Of a stretch of DNA of 22,016 bases, positions 1-5,589 are shown piece after piece; the first letter of the stretch is position 1; the number at the start of each line of letters is the position of its first letter. The stretch is from a virus, in the IMG/VR virus record IMGVR_UViG_3300032893_000293, positions 1 to 22,016 of that record; one strand, given 5' to 3'. The notes beneath the pieces were generated by a model. It ran no database searches and was not told the origin of the DNA. It saw only the letters and a program-made list of their open reading frames with translations. Both the position numbers and the translations under genes were made by a program.

Positions 1-42
1 GAACGTCGTTATGGGGCCGAATGCCCCAAGCAGTAGAAACAT
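1..42 (-). CDS. N-terminal fragment of an unrecognised gene running off the left edge
   Basis: An ATG at 42-40 on the minus strand opens a frame with no stop before the window edge, reading MFLLLGAFGPITTF. A GAGAGGAGAG Shine-Dalgarno stretch lies about 9 nt upstream. The visible residues are hydrophobic, as in a membrane segment or signal anchor. Only 14 codons are present, so neither function nor length can be judged. It would be the next gene of the leftward arm, 79 nt after the stop of the preceding gene. Confidence 0.45.
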   Translation of the reverse strand, partial: MFLLLGAFGPITTF

Positions 43-121
43 GGTCAGTTACTCTCCTCTCGGCGACGACGTTGTGCCCTCGCCTGCATATGTGCTAGGT
101 AGTTGGGAGTCAGATGTGCCA

Positions 122-328
122 TCAGAACTTCATCCCCAATCCGGGCGGATGCCCTTGCATAGTGCTCTCCGTTTCGGTGCCGTTCACCAGGCCAACGGCG
201 CTCCAAACCAGGTCTCCCGCATCCAGCACGGAGCCAGTCTCCAGGTCGCTGACGTACGGTGCTCTCTCACCGTGCGGGATAATGCATAACTTAGCCAGCC
301 ACCGAACGAACTCCTCGTACTTGTCCAT
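122..328 (-). CDS. Small hypothetical phage protein (68 aa)
   Basis: The product starts MDKYEEFVRWLAKL and I do not recognise it. It has an amphipathic N-terminal helix followed by a polar, Gly-rich remainder. I chose the ATG at 328 because an AAGGGG Shine-Dalgarno lies 7 nt upstream and the ATG overlaps the stop of the upstream gene as TGATG. A GTG one codon earlier (331) is also possible. The overlap places it last in a four-gene leftward cluster (1555 to 122), so it is probably co-translated with its neighbours. No domain or catalytic motif is visible. Confidence 0.6.
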   Translation of the reverse strand: MDKYEEFVRWLAKLCIIPHGERAPYVSDLETGSVLDAGDLVWSAVGLVNGTETESTMQGHPPGLGMKF

Positions 329-939
329 CACAAATCCCCTTCCAGATGAATGGGCGCGCCCGAGCCGTCCTCGGCCTCCGGGTTATCGGCAGGGAGCGCG
401 AACAGGTATGCTGTGACGGCGACGCGAGCGACTAGCGACGGCTGCGCACCGTAGAGCACGACGAGCAGCATCGCTTCGTCGGCGGCTTTGATGGCCGCTT
501 CCATCGCGGACTCGTATACGCCGACGCCAATGCGCCCATCGGCTGCGCTCGTCGGGGCGGGCTGCGCCTGGGCGCTGAGAGCGGCGCGCAGGTCGGCGGC
601 TGCTGCCGCCGTGTACTTGCACCCGCGGCAGTTTCGCGACGGGCCGCTCCCGTCGTAGTGCGGAGCCGTTTCCCAGCGGTCCACAAGCGCCCGCACTCGC
701 GCCAACACCGCCTCCGCTCCCGTGTGCTGGCGCAGCCGCTCGGCGTGGGAGCGGAGGGCCTTGTCTCGCATCTCCAGCGCGAGGCAGACGGCGAGAACAT
801 CGTCGCGCAATCGGTCCTTGAACGCGGTCCCGACCTTCGCGGTGCGGATGCGCTTCAGTAGCGCCTTTGTGTACCGCTCCGCAGGGGCTGGCGGCAACTT
901 GACGCGGACATCGTCGTCCATGCCAGGGCTAACAGGCAT
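328..939 (-). CDS. Hypothetical protein with N-terminal helices and a CxxC pair (203 aa)
   Basis: Function not recognised. The N-terminal third is basic (AERYTKALLKRIRTAKVG), followed by Arg/Ala-rich helices that could form a coiled coil. A short NCRGCKY motif lies mid-protein and an Ala-rich C-terminal half follows. The single CxxC pair is not enough to call a zinc finger. The start chosen is the ATG at 939, because GGAGG lies 8 nt upstream. An earlier in-frame ATG at 960 overlaps the upstream stop as ATGA but has no Shine-Dalgarno, and would give 210 aa. The gene sits in the middle of a tightly overlapping leftward cluster. Confidence 0.6.
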   Translation of the reverse strand: MPVSPGMDDDVRVKLPPAPAERYTKALLKRIRTAKVGTAFKDRLRDDVLAVCLALEMRDKALRSHAERLRQHTGAEAVLARVRALVDRWETAPHYDGSGPSRNCRGCKYTAAAAADLRAALSAQAQPAPTSAADGRIGVGVYESAMEAAIKAADEAMLLVVLYGAQPSLVARVAVTAYLFALPADNPEAEDGSGAPIHLEGDL

Positions 940-956
940 TTTCGGTTCCTCCATGT

Positions 957-1364
957 TCATTGTACGTCATACGTAGTCAAAGGGCCGGTAGCGCTTTGCC
1001 ACTCTACACCGGCATGAGGCCCAAGCCCGAAGTTTTGGGCGAACTCAGGGGGCAGTGTTATGCCCGCGCCGCGAACATATGTACCACTCCTGTGCCCCCC
1101 TCTGTGGCCACCCATTCGTATGCATTGGACACCCGCGGGCAGATTTACGTTGCGATGCTGGCATACATCCGGACCGAAGTAATAGATAATCAGACGGTGG
1201 TTGAGCCATTCCGGCCTCGTTCTCCGTGGTCCTAGTGTGTTTGACGGCAACTGTTGTGAGTACGTTACAGTCGAGGACAGGCCAACTGCCCGTTCCTCCC
1301 TAGCCTTGCGCGCCTTCATGTTCTCCTCGTGCTGCAAGGACTCTCTATCACGAAACTCCGGCAC
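957..1364 (-). CDS. Hypothetical phage protein (135 aa)
   Basis: The product begins MPEFRDRESLQHEENMKARKAREER, a strongly charged helix. A central part follows with scattered His and Cys (DVCQHRN, QCIRMGGHRGGH) and a Gly/Pro-rich end. I recognise no family. The start is GTG at 1364-1362, with GGGGAG about 9 nt upstream and the upstream stop overlapping it by one base (TAGTG). The downstream gene's upper start candidate overlaps its TGA. Cys and His residues occur, but not in an ordered zinc-ribbon spacing. The overlaps on both sides are the best evidence that it is expressed. Confidence 0.55.
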   Translation of the reverse strand: MPEFRDRESLQHEENMKARKAREERAVGLSSTVTYSQQLPSNTLGPRRTRPEWLNHRLIIYYFGPDVCQHRNVNLPAGVQCIRMGGHRGGHRSGTYVRGAGITLPPEFAQNFGLGPHAGVEWQSATGPLTTYDVQ

Positions 1365-1555
1365 TATGTCACGCTCCCCTTCATGACTTTCTCGCGCTTC
1401 TTCAGCACCGCTGCCTGATTCGTCAGTGGCCCTGATGCTGGTTCTGTGCTGCTCTTGCCTGTTGTGACGAACTTACCAGGGTAAGGCTTGCCCGTCGTTG
1501 GGTCAATCTCGTCGTTACGTGGGTCTGCTGTTGTTTTCGGCGTCACGTTCCGCAT
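1364..1555 (-). CDS. Small basic hypothetical protein (63 aa)
   Basis: This is the first gene of the leftward cluster that ends at 122. The product, MRNVTPKTTADPRNDEIDPT..., is polar, rich in Lys, Thr and Pro, and has no hydrophobic core, so it is probably disordered. The ATG at 1555 is preceded by a purine-rich GAAAGGACGAGG stretch serving as Shine-Dalgarno. A perfect hairpin (1598-1628) separates it from the metallopeptidase gene, so it may begin a new transcript or be expressed by read-through. No function can be assigned. Confidence 0.5.
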   Translation of the reverse strand: MRNVTPKTTADPRNDEIDPTTGKPYPGKFVTTGKSSTEPASGPLTNQAAVLKKREKVMKGSVT

Positions 1556-1597
1556 CCCAGTTCCTCGTCCTTTCTGTGCTTAGTGTGGCGTTCAGGG

Positions 1598-1628
1598 CTG
1601 CACCACGGGGCAGACTTCCGTGGTGCAG
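1598..1628 (-). terminator. Intergenic hairpin, possible terminator without a U-tract
   Basis: An 11-bp perfect inverted repeat (CTGCACCACGG / CCGTGGTGCAG) encloses a 9-nt loop. It begins 10 nt beyond the metallopeptidase stop on the minus strand. No T-run follows on either strand, so it would be a weak intrinsic terminator, a processing site or an mRNA-stabilising stem. Confidence 0.5.
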
Positions 1629-1637
1629 CGGGGAACG

Positions 1638-2315
1638 TCAGATGTTCCAGAGAGCCTTGAAGCGTTGTTCGGACGCTGCTGCCTCCGCCGGCGTTACGAC
1701 AGGTGACAGGTGCGTCGAGAGGTCAATAGGCCCTCGTGGCTCGAAGCCCTTGCTGGACCGAACCTGGTAGTGTTCGTCCAACGCATCCACCAGACCGGAG
1801 ATGAACGCGTGCAACTTCGGGTTGTAGGTGTAGAGCGGTGCTGTCTTTGCTTGACAGTTACAGAAGCCGCCGCAGTCCTTGCGAGCGCCACAGAAGGCAC
1901 GGAAGCCTTCGGCGAAGAACTCGAAGGGGGACCGCAGAGCGTACCGGCTAGGTGCCTCGTCCGGTACACGTTTGGCGCTGTGGAACATAGACAGCATATC
2001 GCTGTGATACGACAGCGGCTTGGACTCCTTCTTCGGGTCGTCTATCTCGTGTCCATACATGGCCGCGTCGAGCAAGTGCCCCACCTCGTGCACCACGGTG
2101 CCTGCTGAATCTCTTAGAATGTACGCTTTCAGGCGCTTCATGTCTGTGTAGCCCGTGGTGCTGCTATCCATAGCAGCGGTACCGTGAACGTTGATATGCG
2201 TCACGGCATGAAGCAGTCGGTTCTTCACGAAGTGAACCTCGGCCCCGTTGTCCTCCAGAAACAGGAGCACGCTGGACGGGATGGCGCTAAAGAGTGCCTG
2301 TTGTTCTGGTGTCAT
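1638..2315 (-). CDS. Zinc metallopeptidase, anthrax lethal factor-like (ATLF/M34-type) fold
   Basis: The 225-aa product carries the gluzincin zinc site VVHEVGHLLD (H76, E77, H80) and a downstream SPFEFFAEGFRAF helix. A glutamate of that helix (E132 or E136) would be the third zinc ligand. The HExxH plus EFFAE-type pair matches the ATLF-like domain, which folds like the catalytic domain of anthrax lethal factor. A Cys cluster (C142, C148, C152, C154) follows. The start is the ATG at 2315, overlapping the TGA of the 56-aa gene as ATGA; a longer frame exists but would duplicate that gene. No signal peptide is visible, so action inside the host is likely. The substrate is unknown. The peptidase call is good; the exact family is less certain. 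Confidence 0.65.
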   Translation of the reverse strand: MTPEQQALFSAIPSSVLLFLEDNGAEVHFVKNRLLHAVTHINVHGTAAMDSSTTGYTDMKRLKAYILRDSAGTVVHEVGHLLDAAMYGHEIDDPKKESKPLSYHSDMLSMFHSAKRVPDEAPSRYALRSPFEFFAEGFRAFCGARKDCGGFCNCQAKTAPLYTYNPKLHAFISGLVDALDEHYQVRSSKGFEPRGPIDLSTHLSPVVTPAEAAASEQRFKALWNI

Positions 2316-2482
2316 GGCAGCGGTACCTCCCCCGGCAGGATGATGTGCAGTGCGGTCTGTGCTACTCGTAGCACTTCGTGGCTGACGCCGAATGTGATAC
2401 CGAACGTGACGACGATGTCGTACACAGCGCCGATGCGCTGTGTGTGCTGTGTCTGATTCCACTTATCCAACAACTTACCCAT
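2312..2482 (-). CDS. Small protein co-translated with the metallopeptidase (56 aa)
   Basis: The product begins MGKLLDKWNQTQHTQRIGAV and continues with a moderately hydrophobic stretch of mixed beta/helix character (about residues 18-50). It has no clear transmembrane segment, although the YDIVVTFGITFGV part could associate with membrane. TAGGAGG lies 9 nt before the ATG at 2482, and its TGA overlaps the peptidase ATG (ATGA). Stoichiometric coupling is therefore likely. It could be an inhibitor, chaperone or anchor of the peptidase, but that is inference from position only. I do not recognise a family. Confidence 0.6.
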   Translation of the reverse strand: MGKLLDKWNQTQHTQRIGAVYDIVVTFGITFGVSHEVLRVAQTALHIILPGEVPLP

Positions 2483-2830
2483 AGGTCTTGTGCCTCCTAG
2501 TGGTGTAGTGTGTCGTGAGATTCAAGGTGGGACACGAGGAGGTGCGGCTCCTCGTGTCCCAGTTTTGCCCAGCAGAGTTGACGTTGGTTAGAAATCTTGT
2601 TAGGTGTTAACCTTTCAAGGGTGCCTCCTTGGAGCGTGGTGCTCCAGGCTATGCTGCCATGCCTGTCCTTGCGCTGTGTTGGCTCTTAAATCAGCGGCGG
2701 CCTCTTTTAGCCTATACGCACCGGCTCTTGATAATGTCCGATGCGCAGCGGGGAATCACAGCCCCGCACTTTCCGCCTGCAAAAGAGCCGTAAGGCGGGG
2801 TGTCAGTGCATGACAACATAGCCTGCAGCA
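2483..2830 (-). other. 348-nt structured noncoding region in the leftward arm
   Basis: No convincing gene lies here. On the minus strand it holds several hairpins: GGCTCTT/AAGAGCC (2723-2729 with 2783-2789) enclosing a GCGGGG/CCCCGC stem (2748-2753 with 2762-2767); CCGCCT/AGGCGG (2773-2778 with 2793-2798), which excludes the first helix; TGGAGC/GCTCCA (2630-2646); and the 13-bp stem at 2529-2560. An ideal AAGGAGG (2624-2630) is followed 5 nt later by TTG and a stop after three codons. This looks like a regulatory leader or a small RNA ahead of the 2482-1638 pair. Confidence 0.4.
2529..2560 (-). terminator. 13-bp GC hairpin upstream of the metallopeptidase pair
   Basis: A perfect inverted repeat (GGGACACGAGGAG / CTCCTCGTGTCCC) has a 6-nt loop. 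AGTTTTG follows on the plus strand, while no T-run follows on the minus strand. It lies about 47 nt before the ATG at 2482, in the expected 5' leader of that pair. It could attenuate or stabilise that message rather than end a transcript. Confidence 0.45.
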
Positions 2831-3151
2831 TCAGGCTACAGGGAGCGTGGCATACACCACGGTCCACTTGTCCGGTCGCCACAGCGACGGCTTGTAGTCC
2901 TTCGCTGGGATGGGATGATAGTAGCCGCTGCTGTCCTGTGCCCTAGTGGCCTCAGTGACCACCAGGAACGGTCGGCCCTTGTGATACCGTGACTCGTGGT
3001 CGGCCCGACCGCATGCATCTCGTAGGTTGTTGACCTGCTGCTCATCCCGAGTCAGTTTGCAGGTCGGTGGTGTGCCCCTCCAGAACTCCTGGAGCATGCT
3101 GGCCTTCTGCTCCTCGCGAGCCTTGATGGTTGGCTTGCTCTTGGTGCTCAT
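2831..3151 (-). CDS. Hypothetical phage protein (106 aa)
   Basis: The product begins MSTKSKPTIKAREEQKASML with a charged helix. It continues with a Trp/Pro/Tyr-rich C-terminal half (YHPIPAKDYKPSLWRPDKW) ending in a beta-like VVYATLPVA. I recognise no family. The start is the ATG at 3151, which overlaps the upstream stop as ATGA. The frame stays open further upstream, but that part lies over the neighbouring gene. It is the second gene of a two-gene leftward cluster. Its stop precedes the long structured region, so this cluster's transcript may extend into that region. Confidence 0.6.
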   Translation of the reverse strand: MSTKSKPTIKAREEQKASMLQEFWRGTPPTCKLTRDEQQVNNLRDACGRADHESRYHKGRPFLVVTEATRAQDSSGYYHPIPAKDYKPSLWRPDKWTVVYATLPVA

Positions 3152-3453
3152 GCTTGCACCGTGTTGACGCTGAGGTTCGTGACGCCCTTGTAGGTCCTGA
3201 GCACGAGGTCCTTCCAGTACGCAGCGTCGTGCTCGACGCCTGGGATGACCGCTGAGATGTGTGTGCCGTACTGCACTGGCTGCGGTCCAGCCGGCGACAG
3301 GATGCGAAGCGTCTGCTGGATGTGGATGTAGTGCTTCGTGACCCACTGCCACTCGTAGGCAGTCAGCGGCGTCACGTTGAACCAGCCACCGATGGACTCA
3401 TGCTTGCCGGGAACGTCGAACGAGACTATCGTGTTGCGATTCAGGTCTGCCAT
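3148..3453 (-). CDS. Hypothetical phage protein (101 aa)
   Basis: The product reads MADLNRNTIVSFDVPGKHESIGGW and continues as an alternation of beta-type segments (TYKGVTNLSVNTV) with one central helix (YEWQWVTKHYIHIQQTLRIL). It is likely a compact cytosolic protein; no known motif was recognised. I chose the ATG at 3453 because GAGAGGAG lies about 8 nt upstream, whereas the upstream extension of the frame runs through an intergenic hairpin. It is first in a two-gene cluster and is coupled to the next gene by an ATGA overlap. Confidence 0.6.
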   Translation of the reverse strand: MADLNRNTIVSFDVPGKHESIGGWFNVTPLTAYEWQWVTKHYIHIQQTLRILSPAGPQPVQYGTHISAVIPGVEHDAAYWKDLVLRTYKGVTNLSVNTVQA

Positions 3454-3490
3454 GCTCTTGCTCCTCTCGTGGGTTAGAGGGCTCTTGTGT

Positions 3491-3552
3491 CCCTCTCTCA
3501 AGCGTCATCTGCTGTGGCGCTTGAGGGAGAGAGGGGTGGGTTGCCCCACCCC
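3491..3552 (-). terminator. Tandem hairpins between leftward genes
   Basis: Two stems follow the stop of the 3568-3918 gene. The first is GGGGTGGG/CCCACCCC with a 4-nt loop (3533-3552; GCAA on the minus strand). The second is a long stem, CCCTCT+CTCAAGCG pairing CGCTTGAG+AGAGGG with a 4-nt bulge (3491-3535). They share a few bases, so only one can form fully at a time. No T-run follows. The region is a likely weak terminator or processing signal. Confidence 0.45.
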
Positions 3553-3567
3553 GTCCCTGTGTGCTGT

Positions 3568-3918
3568 CTAGGCTGCCTCGATGTCCCACCGGTACGAGCC
3601 CGCCCGGCTGAGTTCGGTCTTGACCAGCACGGCCCCAGTGACCTCGGCGCCCTTCTGCGACTGCACGAAGGCCACAGCGGCCTTGTGCCGGCCGCCCTTG
3701 TCATCACCCAGCAGGAGCCCACGCACCGCACCTGACCCGAGCCTGACCGTGAAGCGGCACTTCGGGCGACCGCGCACTTGCGCCTCCTCGGCCGTGAGTA
3801 TCGTGAATGAGCCCTGCTGGCTCAAGTCCTCTGGGCTGATGAGTTCAGGCAGGTTACCCACGCTCGTCGGCGTGACGTACGTGCTCGTGAAGGCTGAGAA
3901 CGCTACTGACTTCGCCAT
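3568..3918 (-). CDS. Hypothetical phage protein, first gene of the leftward arm (116 aa)
   Basis: The product begins MAKSVAFSAFTSTYVTPTSVG and is predicted mostly beta (FTILTAEEAQVRGRPKCRFTVRL, AVLVKTELSRAGSYRWDIEAA), with a central basic GDDKGGRHK loop. I do not recognise it. The start is the ATG at 3918, with AGAGGGG about 8 nt upstream; the frame extends further but into the divergent promoter region. As the promoter-proximal leftward gene it should be among the earliest and most strongly expressed of this arm. That position is typical of early host-takeover or DNA-binding proteins, but its role is unknown. Confidence 0.6.
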   Translation of the reverse strand: MAKSVAFSAFTSTYVTPTSVGNLPELISPEDLSQQGSFTILTAEEAQVRGRPKCRFTVRLGSGAVRGLLLGDDKGGRHKAAVAFVQSQKGAEVTGAVLVKTELSRAGSYRWDIEAA

Positions 3919-3961
3919 GTGTCTGTGTCCCCTCTGCGCTATCTGCGCGTCGTGAGTGTGT

Positions 3962-3976
3962 GCCGGTCGTTCCGGC
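3962..3976. promoter_or_regulatory. Short inverted repeat near the leftward start site (possible operator)
   Basis: GCCGG and CCGGC are separated by TCGTT, a 15-bp palindromic site. It lies just downstream of the leftward -10 element, where a repressor could block initiation. It is short, GC-rich and unique in the region, so chance cannot be excluded. Confidence 0.2.
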
Positions 3977-3983
3977 TTCGACC

Positions 3984-3992
3984 ATCGTATCA
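3984..3992 (-). promoter_or_regulatory. Putative extended -10 promoter for the leftward arm
   Basis: The minus strand reads TGATACGAT, an extended -10 (TGn plus TACGAT) about 66 nt before the ATG at 3918. No recognisable -35 hexamer is present. It is the best candidate for the first leftward promoter in the divergent intergenic region. Confidence 0.3.
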
Positions 3993-4039
3993 GCCCTTCC
4001 CGCGCACGGGGGCAGGCCCCGCGGGCGGGCGCCGGCGTT

Positions 4040-4067
4040 TTGACGACCTCCCGACTTCCTTTATACA
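4040..4067 (+). promoter_or_regulatory. Putative sigma-70-type promoter for the rightward arm
   Basis: TTGACG (4040-4045) and TATACA (4062-4067) are spaced 16 bp apart, a near-consensus pair. They lie in the AT-richer right half of the divergent intergenic region. Transcription would start near 4074, leaving a leader of about 50 nt before the first ATG at 4127. Confidence 0.5.
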
Positions 4068-4105
4068 CCACAAAAAGTTCCAGTATTCCGCATTAGTGAC
4101 GAATA

Positions 4106-4114
4106 TGGTACAAT
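4106..4114 (+). promoter_or_regulatory. Second putative rightward promoter (extended -10)
   Basis: TGGTACAAT matches an extended -10 (TGn plus TACAAT) just upstream of the first rightward gene. The -35 region is poor. A start about 7 nt downstream would fall inside the AGGAGG ribosome site (4116-4121), so this site may instead be a leftover or a regulatory overlap. Confidence 0.3.
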
Positions 4115-4126
4115 CAGGAGGACTTA

Positions 4127-4156
4127 ATGGTTCCTTTGGCGAATAGAGGCTTATGA
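4127..4156 (+). CDS. 9-codon leader peptide
   Basis: The ORF encodes MVPLANRGL. An ideal AGGAGG (4116-4121) sits 5 nt before the ATG, the best ribosome site in this part of the window. Its TGA (4154-4156) overlaps the ATG of the next gene (4153-4155) as ATGA. The downstream gene has only a poorly spaced AGAGG, so the leader probably loads ribosomes for it by translational coupling. The peptide itself has no recognisable attenuator codons. Confidence 0.45.
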   Translation: MVPLANRGL

Positions 4157-4299
4157 ATGAAACGTTCACCGTACAGCTGACGATGGAGCAGTGGGATACG
4201 GTTGTCGCTGCCCTGGACTCGGGCATGTACCGGACTGAGGGGACGGCGCTCTACGAACGCTACCTAGCCGTACAGGACGCCATCCGGAGGCAGCTCTAG
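4153..4299 (+). CDS. Small hypothetical protein (48 aa)
   Basis: The product, MNETFTVQLTMEQWDTVVAA..., begins with a short beta strand followed by two helices, ending DAIRRQL. The TVQLTMEQWDTVVAALD pattern is common at the start of small phage proteins whose function is unknown; I make no assignment. It is the first substantial gene of the rightward arm, coupled to the 9-codon leader. Base use is like its neighbours. Confidence 0.5.
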   Translation: MNETFTVQLTMEQWDTVVAALDSGMYRTEGTALYERYLAVQDAIRRQL

Positions 4300-4310
4300 C
4301 CGCCGTGTTC

Positions 4311-4421
4311 ATGGAGACTTACGACGACGAGTACGTGGCTGACCTGGAGGACGACATCAGCGGCCCGTACCAGGGCTGGAACGAGCCCGAGACACAACCA
4401 TCTGACGAGGAAGAGGACTAA
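4311..4421 (+). CDS. Small acidic hypothetical protein (36 aa)
   Basis: The product starts METYDDEYVADLEDDISGPY and is strongly acidic, with 14 Asp/Glu in 36 residues and an EEED tail. Its stop overlaps the next ATG as TAATG, which supports expression. A GTG at 4305 is an alternative start. Acidic mini-proteins of phages sometimes mimic DNA or inhibit host proteins, but nothing here proves that. Confidence 0.4.
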   Translation: METYDDEYVADLEDDISGPYQGWNEPETQPSDEEED

Positions 4422-4888
4422 TGACTGAACCCAAAGCAACCTTCAACGCCGCGGCGGAGGAGACACTCGCCAAGGCGCTTGAGATTTGTACCCAGCGAGG
4501 TACCGAGTACCAGGACTCCTGGGCTACCGAGAACCTGAAGACCCCGTTCCTGGACAACCTGGTAGCGGCGCTCCGCCCCCAGGTAGACTCCCGAGGGGAG
4601 GTCTTCTATAGCTCCGCCGAGAAGAGACTCATCGTGCTGGCGAGCCTGTGCGATGTCAAACTCAGCCGGCTGACCGGCGCCTACAAGGAGGACACGGCGG
4701 TCGACCTCATCAACTACGTGGCGGCGTACAACGCACTCCGCCTCGCCTATGATGAGGAGCACAAGACCTGGACGGAGACGTACCCGAGCGCCGGTGGGGT
4801 CACTCCCATCATTGAGCACGGGAATGCTATAGACCCCGTGGCGCTCAAGAAAGAGATACTCCGCGTCTTCGGAGAGGGCAGCGTCTAG
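4421..4888 (+). CDS. Nucleotide-modification-associated (Nmad1/DUF1599-like) all-alpha protein
   Basis: The 155-aa product has the layout of the DUF1599/Nmad1 and MazG-like phage proteins. An RGTEY motif (R26-Y30) is followed by a helix. AEKRLIVLASLCDVKLSRL comes next, then an EDTAVDLINYVAAY helix (D91, D95, Y99) that would carry metal- or phosphate-binding residues. Such proteins are linked with phage nucleotide hydrolysis or base modification. It overlaps its neighbours as TAATG and TAGTG. Its coupling to a deoxyribosyltransferase-like gene supports a nucleotide role. The family assignment is by pattern only. Confidence 0.5.
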   Translation: MTEPKATFNAAAEETLAKALEICTQRGTEYQDSWATENLKTPFLDNLVAALRPQVDSRGEVFYSSAEKRLIVLASLCDVKLSRLTGAYKEDTAVDLINYVAAYNALRLAYDEEHKTWTETYPSAGGVTPIIEHGNAIDPVALKKEILRVFGEGSV

Positions 4889-5286
4889 TGTACACCGTCT
4901 ACATTGCCGGCCCGATGCGCGGGCTACCGCAGTCGAACTTCCCGGCCTTCGACCGGGCCGCTACCATACTCCGCGAGAACGAGTTTGAGGTCTACAGCCC
5001 CGCCGAGCACGACCGTCAGATGGGGTACGACGGCGAGCGCTGGTTCGACGGCAGCGACACCGTCAGCTATGAGGACCAGTGCGAGATGATTTCGTGGGAC
5101 CTAGCGACCATCATCTGGGCCTGCGACGCTATCGTGCTGCTGCCTGGATGGGAGAAGTCCAAGGGCGCTGCCGTGGAGAAGGCACTAGCCGACTTCCTGG
5201 GCATCGACGTGCTTTACTTCAAGGACCCGGACGAATGTCCCAGCGACTGGCTTACTGCCGAACGTGCAGTAAGCGCCTCAGCTTAA
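4888..5286 (+). CDS. DUF4406 family, nucleoside 2-deoxyribosyltransferase-like protein
   Basis: The 132-aa product starts MYTVYIAGPMRGLPQSNFPA, the family's characteristic YIAGPMxG...NFPAFxRA signature. SPAEHD (37-42) and AIVLLPGWEKSKGAAVEKALA follow, with the expected DxIxxLPGWxxSxGAxxE pattern. Relatives adopt a Rossmann-like fold and are thought to cleave or transfer deoxynucleoside bases. Phages use them for nucleotide pool or base metabolism. The start is GTG at 4888, overlapping the preceding stop as TAGTG. The length is normal for the family. Confidence 0.75.
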   Translation: MYTVYIAGPMRGLPQSNFPAFDRAATILRENEFEVYSPAEHDRQMGYDGERWFDGSDTVSYEDQCEMISWDLATIIWACDAIVLLPGWEKSKGAAVEKALADFLGIDVLYFKDPDECPSDWLTAERAVSASA

Positions 5287-5423
5287 GACTCGTGGAGCCG
5301 GAAGAGGCGTTGCGACGGGGACGACACGAGGCGGCCTACAGTGAGCAGGCGGACGCCGCCGGTGTCGTGCAGTACTACTGTAAGAGTTGCACCGCCCAGC
5401 TCTGGAAGGAATACGATGCGTAA
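5235..5423 (+). CDS. Small zinc-ribbon-like protein (62 aa)
   Basis: The product, MSQRLAYCRTCSKRLSLRLV..., has two CxxC knuckles (C8/C11 and C49/C52) separated by a basic, then acidic linker. This is typical of a small zinc ribbon that binds nucleic acid or protein. AAGGA lies about 10 nt before the ATG at 5235. The gene overlaps the end of the DUF4406 gene by 52 nt in another frame and the next gene by 8 nt. The knuckle spacing makes the reading frame convincing despite the overlap. Confidence 0.5.
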   Translation: MSQRLAYCRTCSKRLSLRLVEPEEALRRGRHEAAYSEQADAAGVVQYYCKSCTAQLWKEYDA

Positions 5424-5589
5424 GGAACACTTGACGGTTAGGGTAAGCCCCGAAACCCAGGACCGTATCCGCGACCGTGCTAAAAAAGAAGGGCTGAACG
5501 AGGCCCGTACGCTGCGGTCTCTGATACTCGCCGGGCTGTGGGTCTACGATATAATCGAGAGGTACCACGACAATGCCGAAACGCCCTAA
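5416..5589 (+). CDS. Ribbon-helix-helix (Arc/CopG-like) small protein A (57 aa)
   Basis: The product starts MRKEHLTVRVSPETQDRIRD. It shows the beta strand (HLTVRV), first helix (PETQDRIRDRAKKEG) and second helix (EARTLRSLILAGLWVYDII) of ribbon-helix-helix DNA-binding proteins, which act as dimers on operator DNA. AAGGA lies 6 nt before the ATG at 5416. It overlaps the zinc-ribbon gene and the next RHH-like gene, so all are co-expressed. It may be an autoregulator of this arm; its target is not visible. Confidence 0.55.
   Translation: MRKEHLTVRVSPETQDRIRDRAKKEGLNEARTLRSLILAGLWVYDIIERYHDNAETP

Noticed and set aside
2316-2462. N-terminal extension of the metallopeptidase by 49 codons.
   Set aside because: The extension is Arg/His-rich low-quality sequence over the 56-aa gene, and the ATGA overlap gives a clean start at 2315.
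2723-2789. tRNA-His-like cloverleaf on the minus strand (7-bp GGCTCTT/AAGAGCC stem, D-arm-like part, CTGTGAT loop with GTG).
   Set aside because: Only 67 nt between stem ends, no T-arm with a TTC loop, a mismatched anticodon stem and no CCA. Better read as structured leader RNA.
4001-4036. GC-rich stretch in the divergent region, considered as an intrinsic terminator or attachment core.
   Set aside because: Only short overlapping GGGG/CCCC pairings, no T-run, no tRNA or integrase nearby, and no direct repeat of it elsewhere in the window.
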